Assembly (NCBI RefSeq): GCF_002242805.1 | Contig: NZ_MCGQ01000051.1 | Location: 1-64,000 of the forward strand | Length of the DNA: 64,000 nucleotides | Direction: 5' to 3' | Origin: Streptomyces diastatochromogenes | GTDB lineage: Bacteria; Actinomycetota; Actinomycetes; Streptomycetales; Streptomycetaceae | Shown here: piece after piece, positions 23,909 to 32,162 of the stretch | Numbering within the stretch: the stretch's first letter is position 1 | Layout of the letters: the number at the start of each line of letters is the position of its first letter | Translations under genes and position numbers: made by a program | The notes under the pieces: generated by a model | Databases searched by the model: none | What the model was told of the DNA's origin: nothing | What the model saw: the letters and a program-made list of their open reading frames with translations, nothing else

Positions 23909-25500
23909 CGTCCGCCCTCGGCCGCGAGCGCGGGAGACACCTCGTCCACCGGGGCGCCCGGACCGGTGATCGGCGGCACCGGGGCCTCGACGGTACGGGC
24001 CAGGCGCGCACCCTCGGGCCCGTACGCCGCCCGGGGCTCGGGGAAGAGCCGCAGCAGCGCCAGGAACAGGAGGGCGGCGACCGCGAGCGACAGCGGCAGG
24101 CTGATGTCGACGCCGTTCGCCAGGTCGCCCAGCGGTCCGACGAACTGGCCCGGGATGTTGGTGAACAGGACACCGATCACCGCGGCCACCCACCAGGCCG
24201 TCATGCCACGCCAGTTCCAGCCGTGCGCGAACCAGTAGCGGCCGCCGCGCTGACGGCGGTTGAAGACCTGGAGGGCGTCCGGGTCGTACCAGCCGCGGCG
24301 GGTGTAGAAGCCGAGCATCATCACGACCATCCACGGCGTGGTGCACGTGATGATCATCGTGGCGAACGTCGAGATCGACTGCACGAGGTCCAGGCCGAAC
24401 CGGCCGATGAAGATGAACGCGATGGACAGCACGCCGACCAGCAGCGTCGCCTGGACGCGGGAGAGCTTCGGGAACACCGAGGAGAAGTCCAGGCCGGTGC
24501 CGTACAGCGAGGTGGTGCCCGTCGACATGCCGCCGATCAGGGCCAGCAGACACACCGGCAGGAAGAACCAGCTCGGCGAGATCGCCAGCAGTCCGCCCAC
24601 GAAGTCGGGCGCGGCCGGGTCGACGTACTTCGGCGCCTTCGTCGCGATGATGCTCGCGGTCGCCAGGCCGAAGACGAACGGCAGCAGCGTCGCGATCTGG
24701 GAGAGGAACGCGGCCCCGACCACCTTGCGGCGCGGGGTGTCCGCCGGGATGTAGCGCGACCAGTCGCCGAGGAACGCCCCGAACGACACCGGGTTGGACA
24801 GCACGATCAGGGCCGCGCCTATGAACGACGGCCAGAACAGCGACTTGGTCGCCGCGTCCGCCGAGGCCGTGAAGACACCGGCGTACGACGCGTCGAAGTC
24901 ACCGGCGAAGGCGATCGCGCCGAGCAGGAACAGCACGGTCGCCGAGGTCACGGCGATCTTGTTCACGAAGAGCATGAACCGGAAGCCGTAGACGCACACC
25001 GCGAGGACCAGCCCGGCGAACAGCGCGTACGCGACGACGTACGACAGCGTGCCGCGCTCCAGGCCGAACAGCCGGTGCGCGCCGCCGACCAGGGCGTCGC
25101 CCGAGCTCCACACCGAGATGGAGAAGAACGCGACGGCGGTGAGCAGCGACAGGAACGAGCCGACCACCCGGCCGTGCACGCCCAGGTGTGCGGAGGACGC
25201 GACGGCGTTGTTGGTGCCGTTGACCGGGCCGAACACGGCCATCGGGCACAGGATCAGCGCGCCCGCGACGACACCCAGGAGGGTGGCGGCGAGCCCCTGC
25301 CAGAAGGAGAGCCCGAACAGGATCGGGAACGCGCCGAGGACGCAGGTGGAGAAGGTGTTGGCGCCGCCGAAGGCGACCCGGAACAGGTCGAGCGAGGTCG
25401 CGGTGCGGTCCGCGTCGGGGATGCGCTCGACGCCGTAGGGCTCGACCTCGGTGAGGGACGGCGGCGGCGCGGTGGGGGAGTCGGGGGACTGAGGGGTCAA
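23905..25500 (-). CDS. NCS1-family nucleobase/cation permease
   Basis: The 531-residue membrane protein has about 12 hydrophobic segments and NCS1 motifs. VAFGGANTFSTCVLGAFPI fits helix 1, FGPVNGTNNAVASSAHLGVHGR the loop after helix 2, and SNPVSFGAFLGDWSRYIP the loop after helix 6. Members import purines, pyrimidines, hydantoins or thiamin with H+ or Na+. The coupled cyclase/amidohydrolase-like gene directly downstream suggests uptake of a cyclic amide or pyrimidine-like nutrient. The N- and C-terminal tails are charged and cytoplasmic. The start ATG 25500 is the first in frame. Confidence 0.9.
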   Translation of the reverse strand: MTPQSPDSPTAPPPSLTEVEPYGVERIPDADRTATSLDLFRVAFGGANTFSTCVLGAFPILFGLSFWQGLAATLLGVVAGALILCPMAVFGPVNGTNNAVASSAHLGVHGRVVGSFLSLLTAVAFFSISVWSSGDALVGGAHRLFGLERGTLSYVVAYALFAGLVLAVCVYGFRFMLFVNKIAVTSATVLFLLGAIAFAGDFDASYAGVFTASADAATKSLFWPSFIGAALIVLSNPVSFGAFLGDWSRYIPADTPRRKVVGAAFLSQIATLLPFVFGLATASIIATKAPKYVDPAAPDFVGGLLAISPSWFFLPVCLLALIGGMSTGTTSLYGTGLDFSSVFPKLSRVQATLLVGVLSIAFIFIGRFGLDLVQSISTFATMIITCTTPWMVVMMLGFYTRRGWYDPDALQVFNRRQRGGRYWFAHGWNWRGMTAWWVAAVIGVLFTNIPGQFVGPLGDLANGVDISLPLSLAVAALLFLALLRLFPEPRAAYGPEGARLARTVEAPVPPITGPGAPVDEVSPALAAEGGR

Positions 25501-25656
25501 GGCGGGCTCCAGCGAGGATGCGGCGATGGAGCGCTTCGTGGCGCGGCGGTGGCGGACGACCGTCGCAGCCGCAGGGGTGTGCGACGCGGGCGGAGGCCGT
25601 CCCGGAGGGGTCTGCCGACGGTACGGCGCCGGGCAAGACCCCTGCCAGAGGACGTT

Positions 25657-26220
25657 TCATCCATCTTCGCCGTCGTCAGTGGAGGAATCGGCCACCTCCT
25701 CACTGTCCGGTCCCTGCGCCCTGACCCGCTGGACGTGCTCCAGGGACTCGCGCAACTCGGTCAGCCAGTCGTCGGTGTGACGCTGCACCAGGCGTACGCA
25801 CCAGGCGAGGGCGTCGCTGCGGCTGCGCGCCACACCCCCGGCGATCAGGGTGTCCAGGACCTGACGCTCGGGCTGCCGCAGCCGGGTCATCACCGGCGCG
25901 GCCACATGCGTGAACAGGGCGCGCTCCGCACCGCACACCACGCCCCAGGAGACCTTCCGGCGGAACAGGTGCTCGGCCTCCCGGGCCACCTCGATCCTGG
26001 CCTCGCGGGTCCGCTCCCGGAACTCCTGGATGCGTGCCCGTACGGCGGTCTCCCGCTCGGCGTCCGAGGCGCCCTCGACGAGCCGGGGCTCCGGGATGCG
26101 CCCGATCACGGTGATCTCCTCGCGGTCGGGGGTCACCTCGACCAGTTCCTCGAAGAGCCCGTCGGGCAACCGGCCGGCGAACCAGCCGCGCAGCTTCTCT
26201 CTCTGCTCTGTCGTAATCAT
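25657..26220 (-). CDS. conserved hypothetical protein with RHH-like segment
   Basis: I do not recognise a named family for this 187-residue protein. It begins MITTEQREKLRGWFAGRLPD, has an amphipathic, charged central part (ERTREARIEVAREAEHLFRRKV) and a helical segment, VLDTLIAGGVARSRSDALAW, that looks like the helices of a ribbon-helix-helix or similar DNA-binding unit. The C-terminus is strongly acidic (EEVADSSTDDGEDG). No signal or membrane segment is visible, so it is cytoplasmic. It is the first gene in this minus-strand run and is divergent from the protease inhibitor gene. A regulatory role is only a guess. Confidence 0.7.
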   Translation of the reverse strand: MITTEQREKLRGWFAGRLPDGLFEELVEVTPDREEITVIGRIPEPRLVEGASDAERETAVRARIQEFRERTREARIEVAREAEHLFRRKVSWGVVCGAERALFTHVAAPVMTRLRQPERQVLDTLIAGGVARSRSDALAWCVRLVQRHTDDWLTELRESLEHVQRVRAQGPDSEEVADSSTDDGEDG

Positions 26221-26545
26221 GTAATGACGATTACTCCGACCAGTTCATGAACACAAGGCGTCACGAAGGGGTTCGCCGAGGGCAGAGTCGGAATGTTTCA
26301 GGCCTATTAACTAAGCGGTGGTTTTCGGCCATCCGACCGCCGCCCACGATCAAGAACCGCTCAGTCATGCGGTCGACGTGTTCGATTTCCGTGACTTCAC
26401 GCCACTGATTCAACACGCAAGGTTACTGAAAGCCATGGGTTCGATGTGTGTTTCGACGGCGGACTCGGCAGAGTGTCGCTCGCCGCTCCGGAGCCCACCG
26501 GCCCGGAGCGCGCGACCCGTCTATTCGAGCGGAAGGATGCACACA
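26221..26545. other. intergenic region upstream of the protease inhibitor gene
   Basis: The 325 bases between divergent starts hold no gene. The stretch is less GC-rich than the window (for example TTTCAGGCCTATTAACTAAGCGG at about 26297), which fits promoter DNA. GGAAGG at 26531-26536 is the ribosome site of the inhibitor gene. Confidence 0.5.
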
Positions 26546-26980
26546 ATGCGGAACACCGCGCGCTGGGCAGCGACCCTCGGCCTCACGGCCGCCGCCGTCT
26601 GCGGACCCCTGACCGGGGCCGCCGGCGCTGCACCGGCTGCCGGCCCGTCGTCGCTCTACGCCCCCTCGGCGCTGGTCCTCACCACCGGCCACGGCGACAA
26701 CGCGGCGACGGCCACTCCGGAGCGCGCCGTCACCCTGAACTGCGCCCCGACAGCCTCCGGCACCCACCCGGCCGCGGCCCTGGCCTGCGCCGAACTGCGT
26801 GGCATCGGCGGCGACCTCACGACCCTGCAGACCCGGGACGACGTCTGGTGCACCAAGCTGTACGACCCCGTGGTCGTCACGGTCCAGGGCGTCTGGCAGG
26901 GCAAACGCGTGGCGTATGAGCGCACCTTCGGCAACACGTGCATGAAGGATGCGCTGAACAGCAGCGTCTTCGCGTTCTAG
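26546..26980 (+). CDS. sti1: Streptomyces subtilisin inhibitor (SSI family)
   Basis: The 144-residue precursor has the usual SSI length. It has a Sec signal peptide with cleavage near GAAGAAPAA, then the mature inhibitor starting near SLYAPSALVLTTGHG. Four Cys (66, 81, 102, 132) form the two family disulfides. The reactive loop reads WCTKLYDPV, so P1 is Lys104 and P1' is Leu, which predicts inhibition of trypsin-like proteases as well as subtilisin. The C-terminus SSVFAF is the family ending. The start is ATG 26546, nine bases after GGAAGG; an out-of-register upstream ATG gives only a short N-terminal extension. It is secreted and may control the organism's own proteases during development. 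Confidence 0.95.
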   Translation: MRNTARWAATLGLTAAAVCGPLTGAAGAAPAAGPSSLYAPSALVLTTGHGDNAATATPERAVTLNCAPTASGTHPAAALACAELRGIGGDLTTLQTRDDVWCTKLYDPVVVTVQGVWQGKRVAYERTFGNTCMKDALNSSVFAF

Positions 26981-27285
26981 GGACCGGGATCGCGCGGTCC
27001 CCGTATCGCCGGATCAGGCTCGCAACTGGGGAGTGCGGCCCCTGGAGCGGGGAACCCGCGATCTCGTACCGGTGCCGACGGGCGGAGTGGGGCCTCCCGC
27101 CGGCTACCGGGCACCATGCCGCTCCCTGGGTACGGCCTGTGGGGGGTCGTCCCGGGGAGCGGCGAAAAACAACTGGTTTCAACAGGTGTCGACGCCACGT
27201 ATTGGTGACTCGTGTCGTACGAGGGGTGACGACGCCAACGCCCGCCCGTACACGGACAGTTGCCGTGGCGGGCGGCGACGCGTTC
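26981..27285. other. intergenic region with weak terminator of the SSI gene
   Basis: Immediately after the stop codon is a short hairpin, GGACCG / CGGTCC (26981-27000, 8-base loop), a likely terminator. The remaining 285 bases up to the convergent methyltransferase gene show no gene or repeat I can support. Confidence 0.5.
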
Positions 27286-27783
27286 TCAGGCACCCCGCCA
27301 CGGCGTGCGCCGCGGCCACCAGCCCGGCACCGCCCGCCGGTAGCGCTCGTACTCGGCGCCGAACCGGCGCACCAGCCCCGGCTCCTCGTCCCAGCGCACG
27401 AACGCCCAGGTGAGCACCCAGGCCCCGGCCGCGTACCCGAACAGCACCGGCCGGGCGAGCAGCAGGCCCTGGCCGCAGAGCACGGCGACGACGGCGAGGT
27501 AGATCGGATTGCGCACGTACCGGTACGGTCCGCTCACCACCAGCCGCGTGGGCGGCGCGAGCGGCGACGGGGTGCCGAGCCCTTCCAGGGCGAACCGCGT
27601 GAAGGCCTCCAGGATGACGGCGGTCCCTGCCGCCAGGGGAACGAGCCCGAGCAGCCGCAGTGGCAGCCACCAGTCACCGGCCTGCCAGCCGCCGGTCAGC
27701 CACCACGGGACCAGCACGGCCGCGCTGCCGGAGATCACGACGAGGAACAGGGCGCTGCCCAGCGCCGCCGACGCCTTGCGCAC
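27286..27783 (-). CDS. isoprenylcysteine carboxyl methyltransferase-like membrane protein
   Basis: The 165-residue integral membrane protein has about four hydrophobic segments. It carries the ICMT/PEMT signature LVVSGPYRYVRNPIYLAVV and, near the C-terminus, FVRWDEEPGLVRRFGAEYERYRRAVP with the conserved Glu-Glu and YxxYxxxVP elements that bind S-adenosylmethionine. Such proteins methylate small or lipid substrates in the membrane. I chose GTG 27783, because the open frame further upstream runs through the terminator of the MFS gene. The Shine-Dalgarno (GGTGGAGG) lies very close to that start. The substrate is unknown. Confidence 0.8.
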   Translation of the reverse strand: MRKASAALGSALFLVVISGSAAVLVPWWLTGGWQAGDWWLPLRLLGLVPLAAGTAVILEAFTRFALEGLGTPSPLAPPTRLVVSGPYRYVRNPIYLAVVAVLCGQGLLLARPVLFGYAAGAWVLTWAFVRWDEEPGLVRRFGAEYERYRRAVPGWWPRRTPWRGA

Positions 27784-27803
27784 ACCTCCACCATGACAGC
27801 GCG

Positions 27804-27839
27804 GAGGGGCCGCCGTCTCCCTGCTGACGGCGGCCCCTC
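27804..27839 (-). terminator. terminator of the MFS transporter gene
   Basis: Perfect 13-bp arms (GAGGGGCCGCCGT / ACGGCGGCCCCTC) with a 10-base loop lie 18 bases past the MFS stop codon. Confidence 0.82.
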
Positions 27840-27857
27840 GGATCATGGAACCCGGCC

Positions 27858-29363
27858 TTACATGTGGACGACCGGTGCGGCCCCGGCGTCCTGCTGCGGC
27901 ACTCCGCGGCGGTAGAGCAGGAACGCGATGACCGTGCCCGCGGCGAAGAAGCCCGCCGACCACCAGAAGGCGGTGGTGTAGCTCTCGATCGTCGCCTGCG
28001 CCTGCACCAGCTTGCTCGCCGGGTTGTGGCCCGACAGGTAGTCGGTGGCGGCGCTCGCGGCCAGGGTGTTCAGCAGGGCCGTACCGATCGAACCGCCCAC
28101 CTGCTGCATGGCGTTGACGGTCGCCGAGGCGACACCCGCGTCCTCGGCCGCGACCCCGCCGGTGGCCAGCTGCATGGCGGTGGGCATGACCAGGCCGAGG
28201 CCCACGCCGATCACGATCAGCTGCGGCAGCACCGCGCTGACGTAGTGGGAGCCGACGCCTATGCCGGTCAGCCAGGCCATGCCGGCCGTGGCGATCGCGA
28301 AGCCCAGCGGGATGACCGCCTTCGGGCCGATCCGGGGCATCAGGACCGTGGAGCCGAGCTGCGCGGTCACCATCAGCGCGCCGACCATCGGCAGGAACGC
28401 CACGCCGGTCTTGGTGGGGCTGAAGGCGAGGTTGAGCTGGAGGTAGTAGGTCAGGAAGAGGAACACGCCGAACATGCCGGCGCCGGTGATCAGCACCGCG
28501 AGGAACGAGGCGCCCCGGTCACGGTCGAGCAGGATGCGCAGGGGCAGCAGCGGGTGCGCGGCCCGGGTCTGCCACCAGGCGAAGGCCGCCAGCAGGAGTC
28601 CGCCCGCGATCAGGAAGCCCCAGGTCAGCGGCGAACCCCAGTCGTGGGTCTCGGCGTTGGAGAAGCCGTAGACCAGCGAGAACAGACCGGAGGCGACCAG
28701 GACCGTGCCCGGCACGTCCAGCTTGGCGTTCGCCGCGTCGCGGTGGTTGCCGAGCAGCACCCAGCCGCCTACGAAGGCGACGACCGCGATGGCCACGTTC
28801 ACGTACAGGGTCCAGCGCCAGTCGAGCGCGTCCGTCAGCACACCGCCGAGCAGCAGGCCGACCGCACCGCCGGCACCGGCGATGGCGCCGTACACGCTGA
28901 ACGCGCGGGCCCGTTCGCGGGCGTCGGTGAACGTGGTGTTGAGCAGCGACAGCGCGGCCGGAGCGAGCAGCGCGCCGAAGGCGCCCTGCAGGGCGCGGGC
29001 CACGACCAGCATGGTGAAGCCGTTCGCGGCACCGCCGAGCGCGGAGGCCGCGGCGAAGCCGACGACGCCGACGAGGAAGGCGGGCTTGCGGCCGAACAGG
29101 TCGGCGATCCGGCCGCCGAGCAGCAGCAGTGAGGCGAAGGCCAGCGCGTAGGCGGTCACGATCCACTGCCGGCTGCCGTCGGAGAAGCCGAGGTCGGCCT
29201 GGGCGGACGGCAGGGCGATGTTCACGATCGTGGCGTCGAGGACCACCATCAGCTGGGCGACGGCGATGATCGCGAGGATCCACCACCGCTTGCCCGAGGC
29301 CTCGGCGTGGGCCTTCGCGAGGGCCCCGGTGCGGGGGCCGTCGGTCAGGGTCTTCTGGGGCAT
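27858..29363 (-). CDS. MFS drug exporter (DHA2/EmrB-QacA type)
   Basis: The 501-residue protein has 14 predicted membrane helices. It carries the DHA2 signatures LDATIVNIALPSAQADL (motif D1), GGRIADLFGRKPAFLVG (motif A) and GAIAGAGGAVGLLLGGVLTD (motif C of proton antiporters). It probably exports a drug or secondary metabolite in exchange for protons. Its promoter region contains two GAAAC/GTTTC palindromes typical of TetR-family repressors, but the adjacent divergent regulator is of ArsR type, so the repressor may be elsewhere. The gene is monocistronic, with a strong terminator after it. Confidence 0.93.
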   Translation of the reverse strand: MPQKTLTDGPRTGALAKAHAEASGKRWWILAIIAVAQLMVVLDATIVNIALPSAQADLGFSDGSRQWIVTAYALAFASLLLLGGRIADLFGRKPAFLVGVVGFAAASALGGAANGFTMLVVARALQGAFGALLAPAALSLLNTTFTDARERARAFSVYGAIAGAGGAVGLLLGGVLTDALDWRWTLYVNVAIAVVAFVGGWVLLGNHRDAANAKLDVPGTVLVASGLFSLVYGFSNAETHDWGSPLTWGFLIAGGLLLAAFAWWQTRAAHPLLPLRILLDRDRGASFLAVLITGAGMFGVFLFLTYYLQLNLAFSPTKTGVAFLPMVGALMVTAQLGSTVLMPRIGPKAVIPLGFAIATAGMAWLTGIGVGSHYVSAVLPQLIVIGVGLGLVMPTAMQLATGGVAAEDAGVASATVNAMQQVGGSIGTALLNTLAASAATDYLSGHNPASKLVQAQATIESYTTAFWWSAGFFAAGTVIAFLLYRRGVPQQDAGAAPVVHM

Positions 29364-29440
29364 GGGGAACCACTCCAGGGAAGTCGTTCGAGAGGTCGTT
29401 CAAGAGGGCATTCGAGGGGGCGCACGCACAGGCCGCGTAA

Positions 29441-29499
29441 ACGAAACCGTTTCGTACACATCGAGGCTAGAACAGTTTCAGCGAAACGGCAACGTTTCG
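29441..29499 (-). promoter_or_regulatory. MFS promoter with two palindromic operators
   Basis: On the minus strand TTGCCG (29487-29492) and TAGCCT (29464-29469) form a promoter with a 17-base spacer. One palindrome (CGAAACG-GCAA-CGTTTCG, 29482-29499) covers the -35 box. A second (ACGAAACCGTTTCGT, 29441-29455) sits just downstream of the start point. Their centres are about 42 bases apart. The layout is that of a repressed exporter gene. Confidence 0.7.
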
Positions 29500-29533
29500 T
29501 TTGCCCTCTCCGAAGGCCGGGATCGTGCATTCC

Positions 29534-29563
29534 TTGACGGGAATATAACCGCAGAGGCATATT
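29534..29563 (+). promoter_or_regulatory. promoter of a leaderless ArsR-type gene
   Basis: TTGACG (29534-29539) and CATATT (29558-29563) are 18 bases apart. The ATG at 29570 follows the -10 box by 6 bases with no Shine-Dalgarno, so the mRNA probably starts at or near the ATG. Confidence 0.6.
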
Positions 29564-29569
29564 GGTCTC

Positions 29570-29899
29570 ATGTCCGACACCGCGCTCTGGACCGCTCTCG
29601 CCGACCCCCACCGGCGGGCCATCGTCGCTCTGCTCCTGGAGCGGCCCCGGCCCGTCGGGGAGATCGTGGAGGCATGCGGGCTGAGCCAGCCGAGCACGTC
29701 CAAGCATCTGAAGGTGCTGCGGGAGGCCGGTCTGGTGCGGGTCAGGCAGGACGCGCAGCGCCGCGTCTACGCCCTCGACCCGGCCCCGATCGCCGCCCTG
29801 GACGCCTGGCTGGCGCCGTACCGCAGGCTGTGGAACAGCAGCCTCGACGCGCTGGGCCGCCGCCTCGACGAGACGGACGCGACGCCGGACGACACCTGA
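29570..29899 (+). CDS. ArsR-family transcriptional regulator
   Basis: The 109-residue winged helix-turn-helix protein has LADPHRRAIVALLLERPRPV, then the recognition helices GEIVEACGLSQPSTSKHLKVLREAGLV and the wing VRQDAQRRVYAL. It lacks the CxC metal-binding motif of ArsR/SmtB sensors, so it is of the non-metal type that is usually paired with an SRPBCC protein. The SRPBCC gene starts 27 bases downstream and the two form an operon. It probably represses its own operon and perhaps nearby genes. Confidence 0.9.
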   Translation: MSDTALWTALADPHRRAIVALLLERPRPVGEIVEACGLSQPSTSKHLKVLREAGLVRVRQDAQRRVYALDPAPIAALDAWLAPYRRLWNSSLDALGRRLDETDATPDDT

Positions 29900-29926
29900 G
29901 ACCCCCACCGCGAAGGACCGAGCACC

Positions 29927-30454
29927 ATGTCCGTCGACCTCACCGGCACCTTTCTGACGCTCGACGACGGCCGCCCCGCCGTCCGCTTCAGCCGCACCTA
30001 CGACCACCCCGTCGACCGCGTCTGGCACTTCGTGACCGACCCGGTCGAACTCGCCGCGTGGTTCCCCTCCCGCGCCGAGATGGACCTGCGCCCCGGCGGC
30101 GCCATCCGGTTCAGCGGTGATCCCGACATGCCGGAGAGCACCGGCAAGGTGCTCGCCGTCGACCCGCCCCGCCACCTCTCCTTCGAGTGGGGCGGCGACG
30201 AACTCCACTTCGACCTGGCGGAGGCCGGCGAAGGACGCACCCGGTTCACCCTCACCAACGTCCTCGTCGCCGAGAACACCGCCGCCCGCAACGGCGCTGG
30301 CTGGGAGGTCTGTCTCGCCGCCCTGGACGCCAAGGCCCGCGGCGAGCGTTTCGAGGGGCCCCATGCCGGGGCGAGTGCGCCCTGGAAGGAGTTCTACGAC
30401 GGCTACATCGGGGCCGGAGTGCCCTCGGGCGCGCCGGTGCCGGGCCTGGACTGA
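29927..30454 (+). CDS. SRPBCC (AHSA1/START-like) protein
   Basis: The 175-residue protein has an AHSA1-type helix-grip fold: FSRTYDHPVDRVWHFVTDPVELAAWFP, then RPGGAIRFSG, and a C-terminal long helix ending GWEVCLAALDAKARGE. Members bind hydrophobic ligands, but the ligand of this one is unknown. It follows an ArsR-type regulator without metal ligands, a very common pair in actinomycetes, so it may signal to or be controlled by that regulator. It ends 3 bases before the convergent FAD monooxygenase gene. Confidence 0.88.
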   Translation: MSVDLTGTFLTLDDGRPAVRFSRTYDHPVDRVWHFVTDPVELAAWFPSRAEMDLRPGGAIRFSGDPDMPESTGKVLAVDPPRHLSFEWGGDELHFDLAEAGEGRTRFTLTNVLVAENTAARNGAGWEVCLAALDAKARGERFEGPHAGASAPWKEFYDGYIGAGVPSGAPVPGLD

Positions 30455-30457
30455 CTC

Positions 30458-32080
30458 TCAGGCGGCGAACACCCGGGTGAGCGCTGCGGAGAGCGGCCCG
30501 GGGTCGGCCGGGGAGACCCGGGCGCCGAGATAGCCGTCCGGGCGTACGAGGAACGCGTCGCTCCCGCCGGTCGCGTACCGCTCGCGGAACTCGCCACGGC
30601 TGTCGCGCAGCACCGGCAGGGGCAGGGGGCCGGCGTCCACGCCTTCCGGCAGCACGCAGTAGCAGGTCAGTTGGCCGTGTGCGACACCGCGCGCGGTGTC
30701 GGCCAGTTCCTCGAAACCCTTGGTGCCGTCGGCGGAGGCCGCGTGGAGCAGCAGGACGTGGTCGCGCTCGCGCAGCACGTCGTACAGGCGCAGCGGGAAG
30801 GTCGCGAGCGGGTCCAGCAGGCCGCCGCAGTCCGGCGCGCGCTCGCCCGCGGCAGGACCGGGACCGGCGGCCGGGCCCGGCTCGACGAGCGGACTGTCCG
30901 GGTAGGCGATGAGCAACTGTGCCTCCCGCAGTCCCACGGTCACGGGATCGTCCGGGTCGGCCTGGATGCCCTGCGTCGCGTGCCGCAGGGTGCGTCCCAC
31001 CACTTCCTCCCCGACCGGCCTGCGCTCGGTGTCGTAGCTCGCCGGCAGTCCTGGGCGGGCGATGCCCCGCGTCGCGAGGGCCAGCTTCCAGCCCAGGTTG
31101 TAGGCGTCCTGGATCCCGGTGTTCATGCCCTGGGCGCCGGTCGGCGGATGGATGTGCGCGGCGTCGCCGGCCACGAAGACCCGGCCCTCGCCGTAGCGGT
31201 CCACGATGCGGTGGCTGATCCGGAACACCGACGACCAGCGCATCGCGGACGCGGTCGTCGGCCGCGGGGACAGCCGGTCCAGGACCGCCTGGACGTGCTC
31301 CAGGCGCGGGGCGCGCTCGGTCTCCAGGCCGTGGGCGACCGCGTCTGCCGCCTCGGGCCGGTCCCGCGGCGAGAGTTCCGGCGGGACCAGCATGGACATG
31401 CGGTAGCGGCACCGGCCGGGCAGCGGGATGCACACGAGCAGGTCGTCCACCTCGCCGTCGGGAGTGTGGTGCATCGAGCGCACCGTCCAGCCCGGTGCCA
31501 GGTCCCAGTCCACCTCCACGTCCGCCAGCATGTACTCCTCCGGCAGCGCGCCGCCCTCGAAGGAGAGCCCCAGCGTCTTGCGCACGACGCTGTGCGCGCC
31601 GTCGCAGCCGACCAGGAAGAGCGAGCGGACCTCCTGCTCCTCGCCAGCCGCGGTGCGCAGCCGGCTGGTGACACCGTCGGTGTCCTGGACGAAGGACAGC
31701 AACTCCGTGCCGCGCTCGATGCGTCCGCCGAAGCGGGCGAGATGCTCTTCGAGGATGCGCTCGGTCTCGTACTGCGGCAGGGCCGCGAACCCGTACGGCA
31801 CCTCGGGCGGCAGCGACATCTCCATGCGCCCCTGTTCGGCGCCGTTCACGTAGGTGAGCTGTCCGCGCAGCGGTACGGCCGCGTCCAGGGCCGCGCGGGC
31901 CACGCCCGTCCGGTCCCAGACCTCCAGCGTCCGCGGCTGGATCCCCACCGCCTTGGCGTACGGCAACCGCTCGGGAAGCCTGTCGACGAGCCGGCAGGCG
32001 ACACCCCGCCTGCTCAGTTCGAGGGCGGCGGTCAGGCCGACCGGGCCCGCCCCGGCGATCAGCACCTCGGTGTCCGTCAT
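30458..32080 (-). CDS. FAD-dependent aromatic monooxygenase (PheA/TfdB type)
   Basis: The 540-residue flavoprotein has the N-terminal dinucleotide motif IAGAGPVGLTAALELSRRG, the class A hydroxylase DG motif GCDGAHSVVRKTLG, and the second FAD motif VFVAGDAAHIHPPTGAQGMN. A C-terminal thioredoxin-like domain (about 400-540) completes the PheA/TfdB layout. Such enzymes hydroxylate phenols or polyketide-like aromatic rings with NAD(P)H and oxygen. It is downstream of the peptide-export genes with an 82-base gap, so it could share their transcript, but a role on a peptide is unlikely for this family. The start ATG is at 32080. Confidence 0.9.
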   Translation of the reverse strand: MTDTEVLIAGAGPVGLTAALELSRRGVACRLVDRLPERLPYAKAVGIQPRTLEVWDRTGVARAALDAAVPLRGQLTYVNGAEQGRMEMSLPPEVPYGFAALPQYETERILEEHLARFGGRIERGTELLSFVQDTDGVTSRLRTAAGEEQEVRSLFLVGCDGAHSVVRKTLGLSFEGGALPEEYMLADVEVDWDLAPGWTVRSMHHTPDGEVDDLLVCIPLPGRCRYRMSMLVPPELSPRDRPEAADAVAHGLETERAPRLEHVQAVLDRLSPRPTTASAMRWSSVFRISHRIVDRYGEGRVFVAGDAAHIHPPTGAQGMNTGIQDAYNLGWKLALATRGIARPGLPASYDTERRPVGEEVVGRTLRHATQGIQADPDDPVTVGLREAQLLIAYPDSPLVEPGPAAGPGPAAGERAPDCGGLLDPLATFPLRLYDVLRERDHVLLLHAASADGTKGFEELADTARGVAHGQLTCYCVLPEGVDAGPLPLPVLRDSRGEFRERYATGGSDAFLVRPDGYLGARVSPADPGPLSAALTRVFAA

Positions 32081-32162
32081 GGGCGTCTCCCGTGCTCGCC
32101 CCCGGGATCCATGGTCGCCCGGGGGAACCAGCGCGGCGACCCGGCCGGCGGCGCCGGACGCC

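Noticed and set aside
24223..26250. A 675-codon plus-strand open frame
   Set aside because: It is antisense to the NCS1 permease and the hypothetical gene and is rich in Arg, Asp and Gln without motifs.
30458..32080. FAD monooxygenase as tailoring enzyme of the NHLP peptide
   Set aside because: The family acts on small aromatic rings, and an 82-base gap separates it from the export genes; co-transcription alone is not enough.
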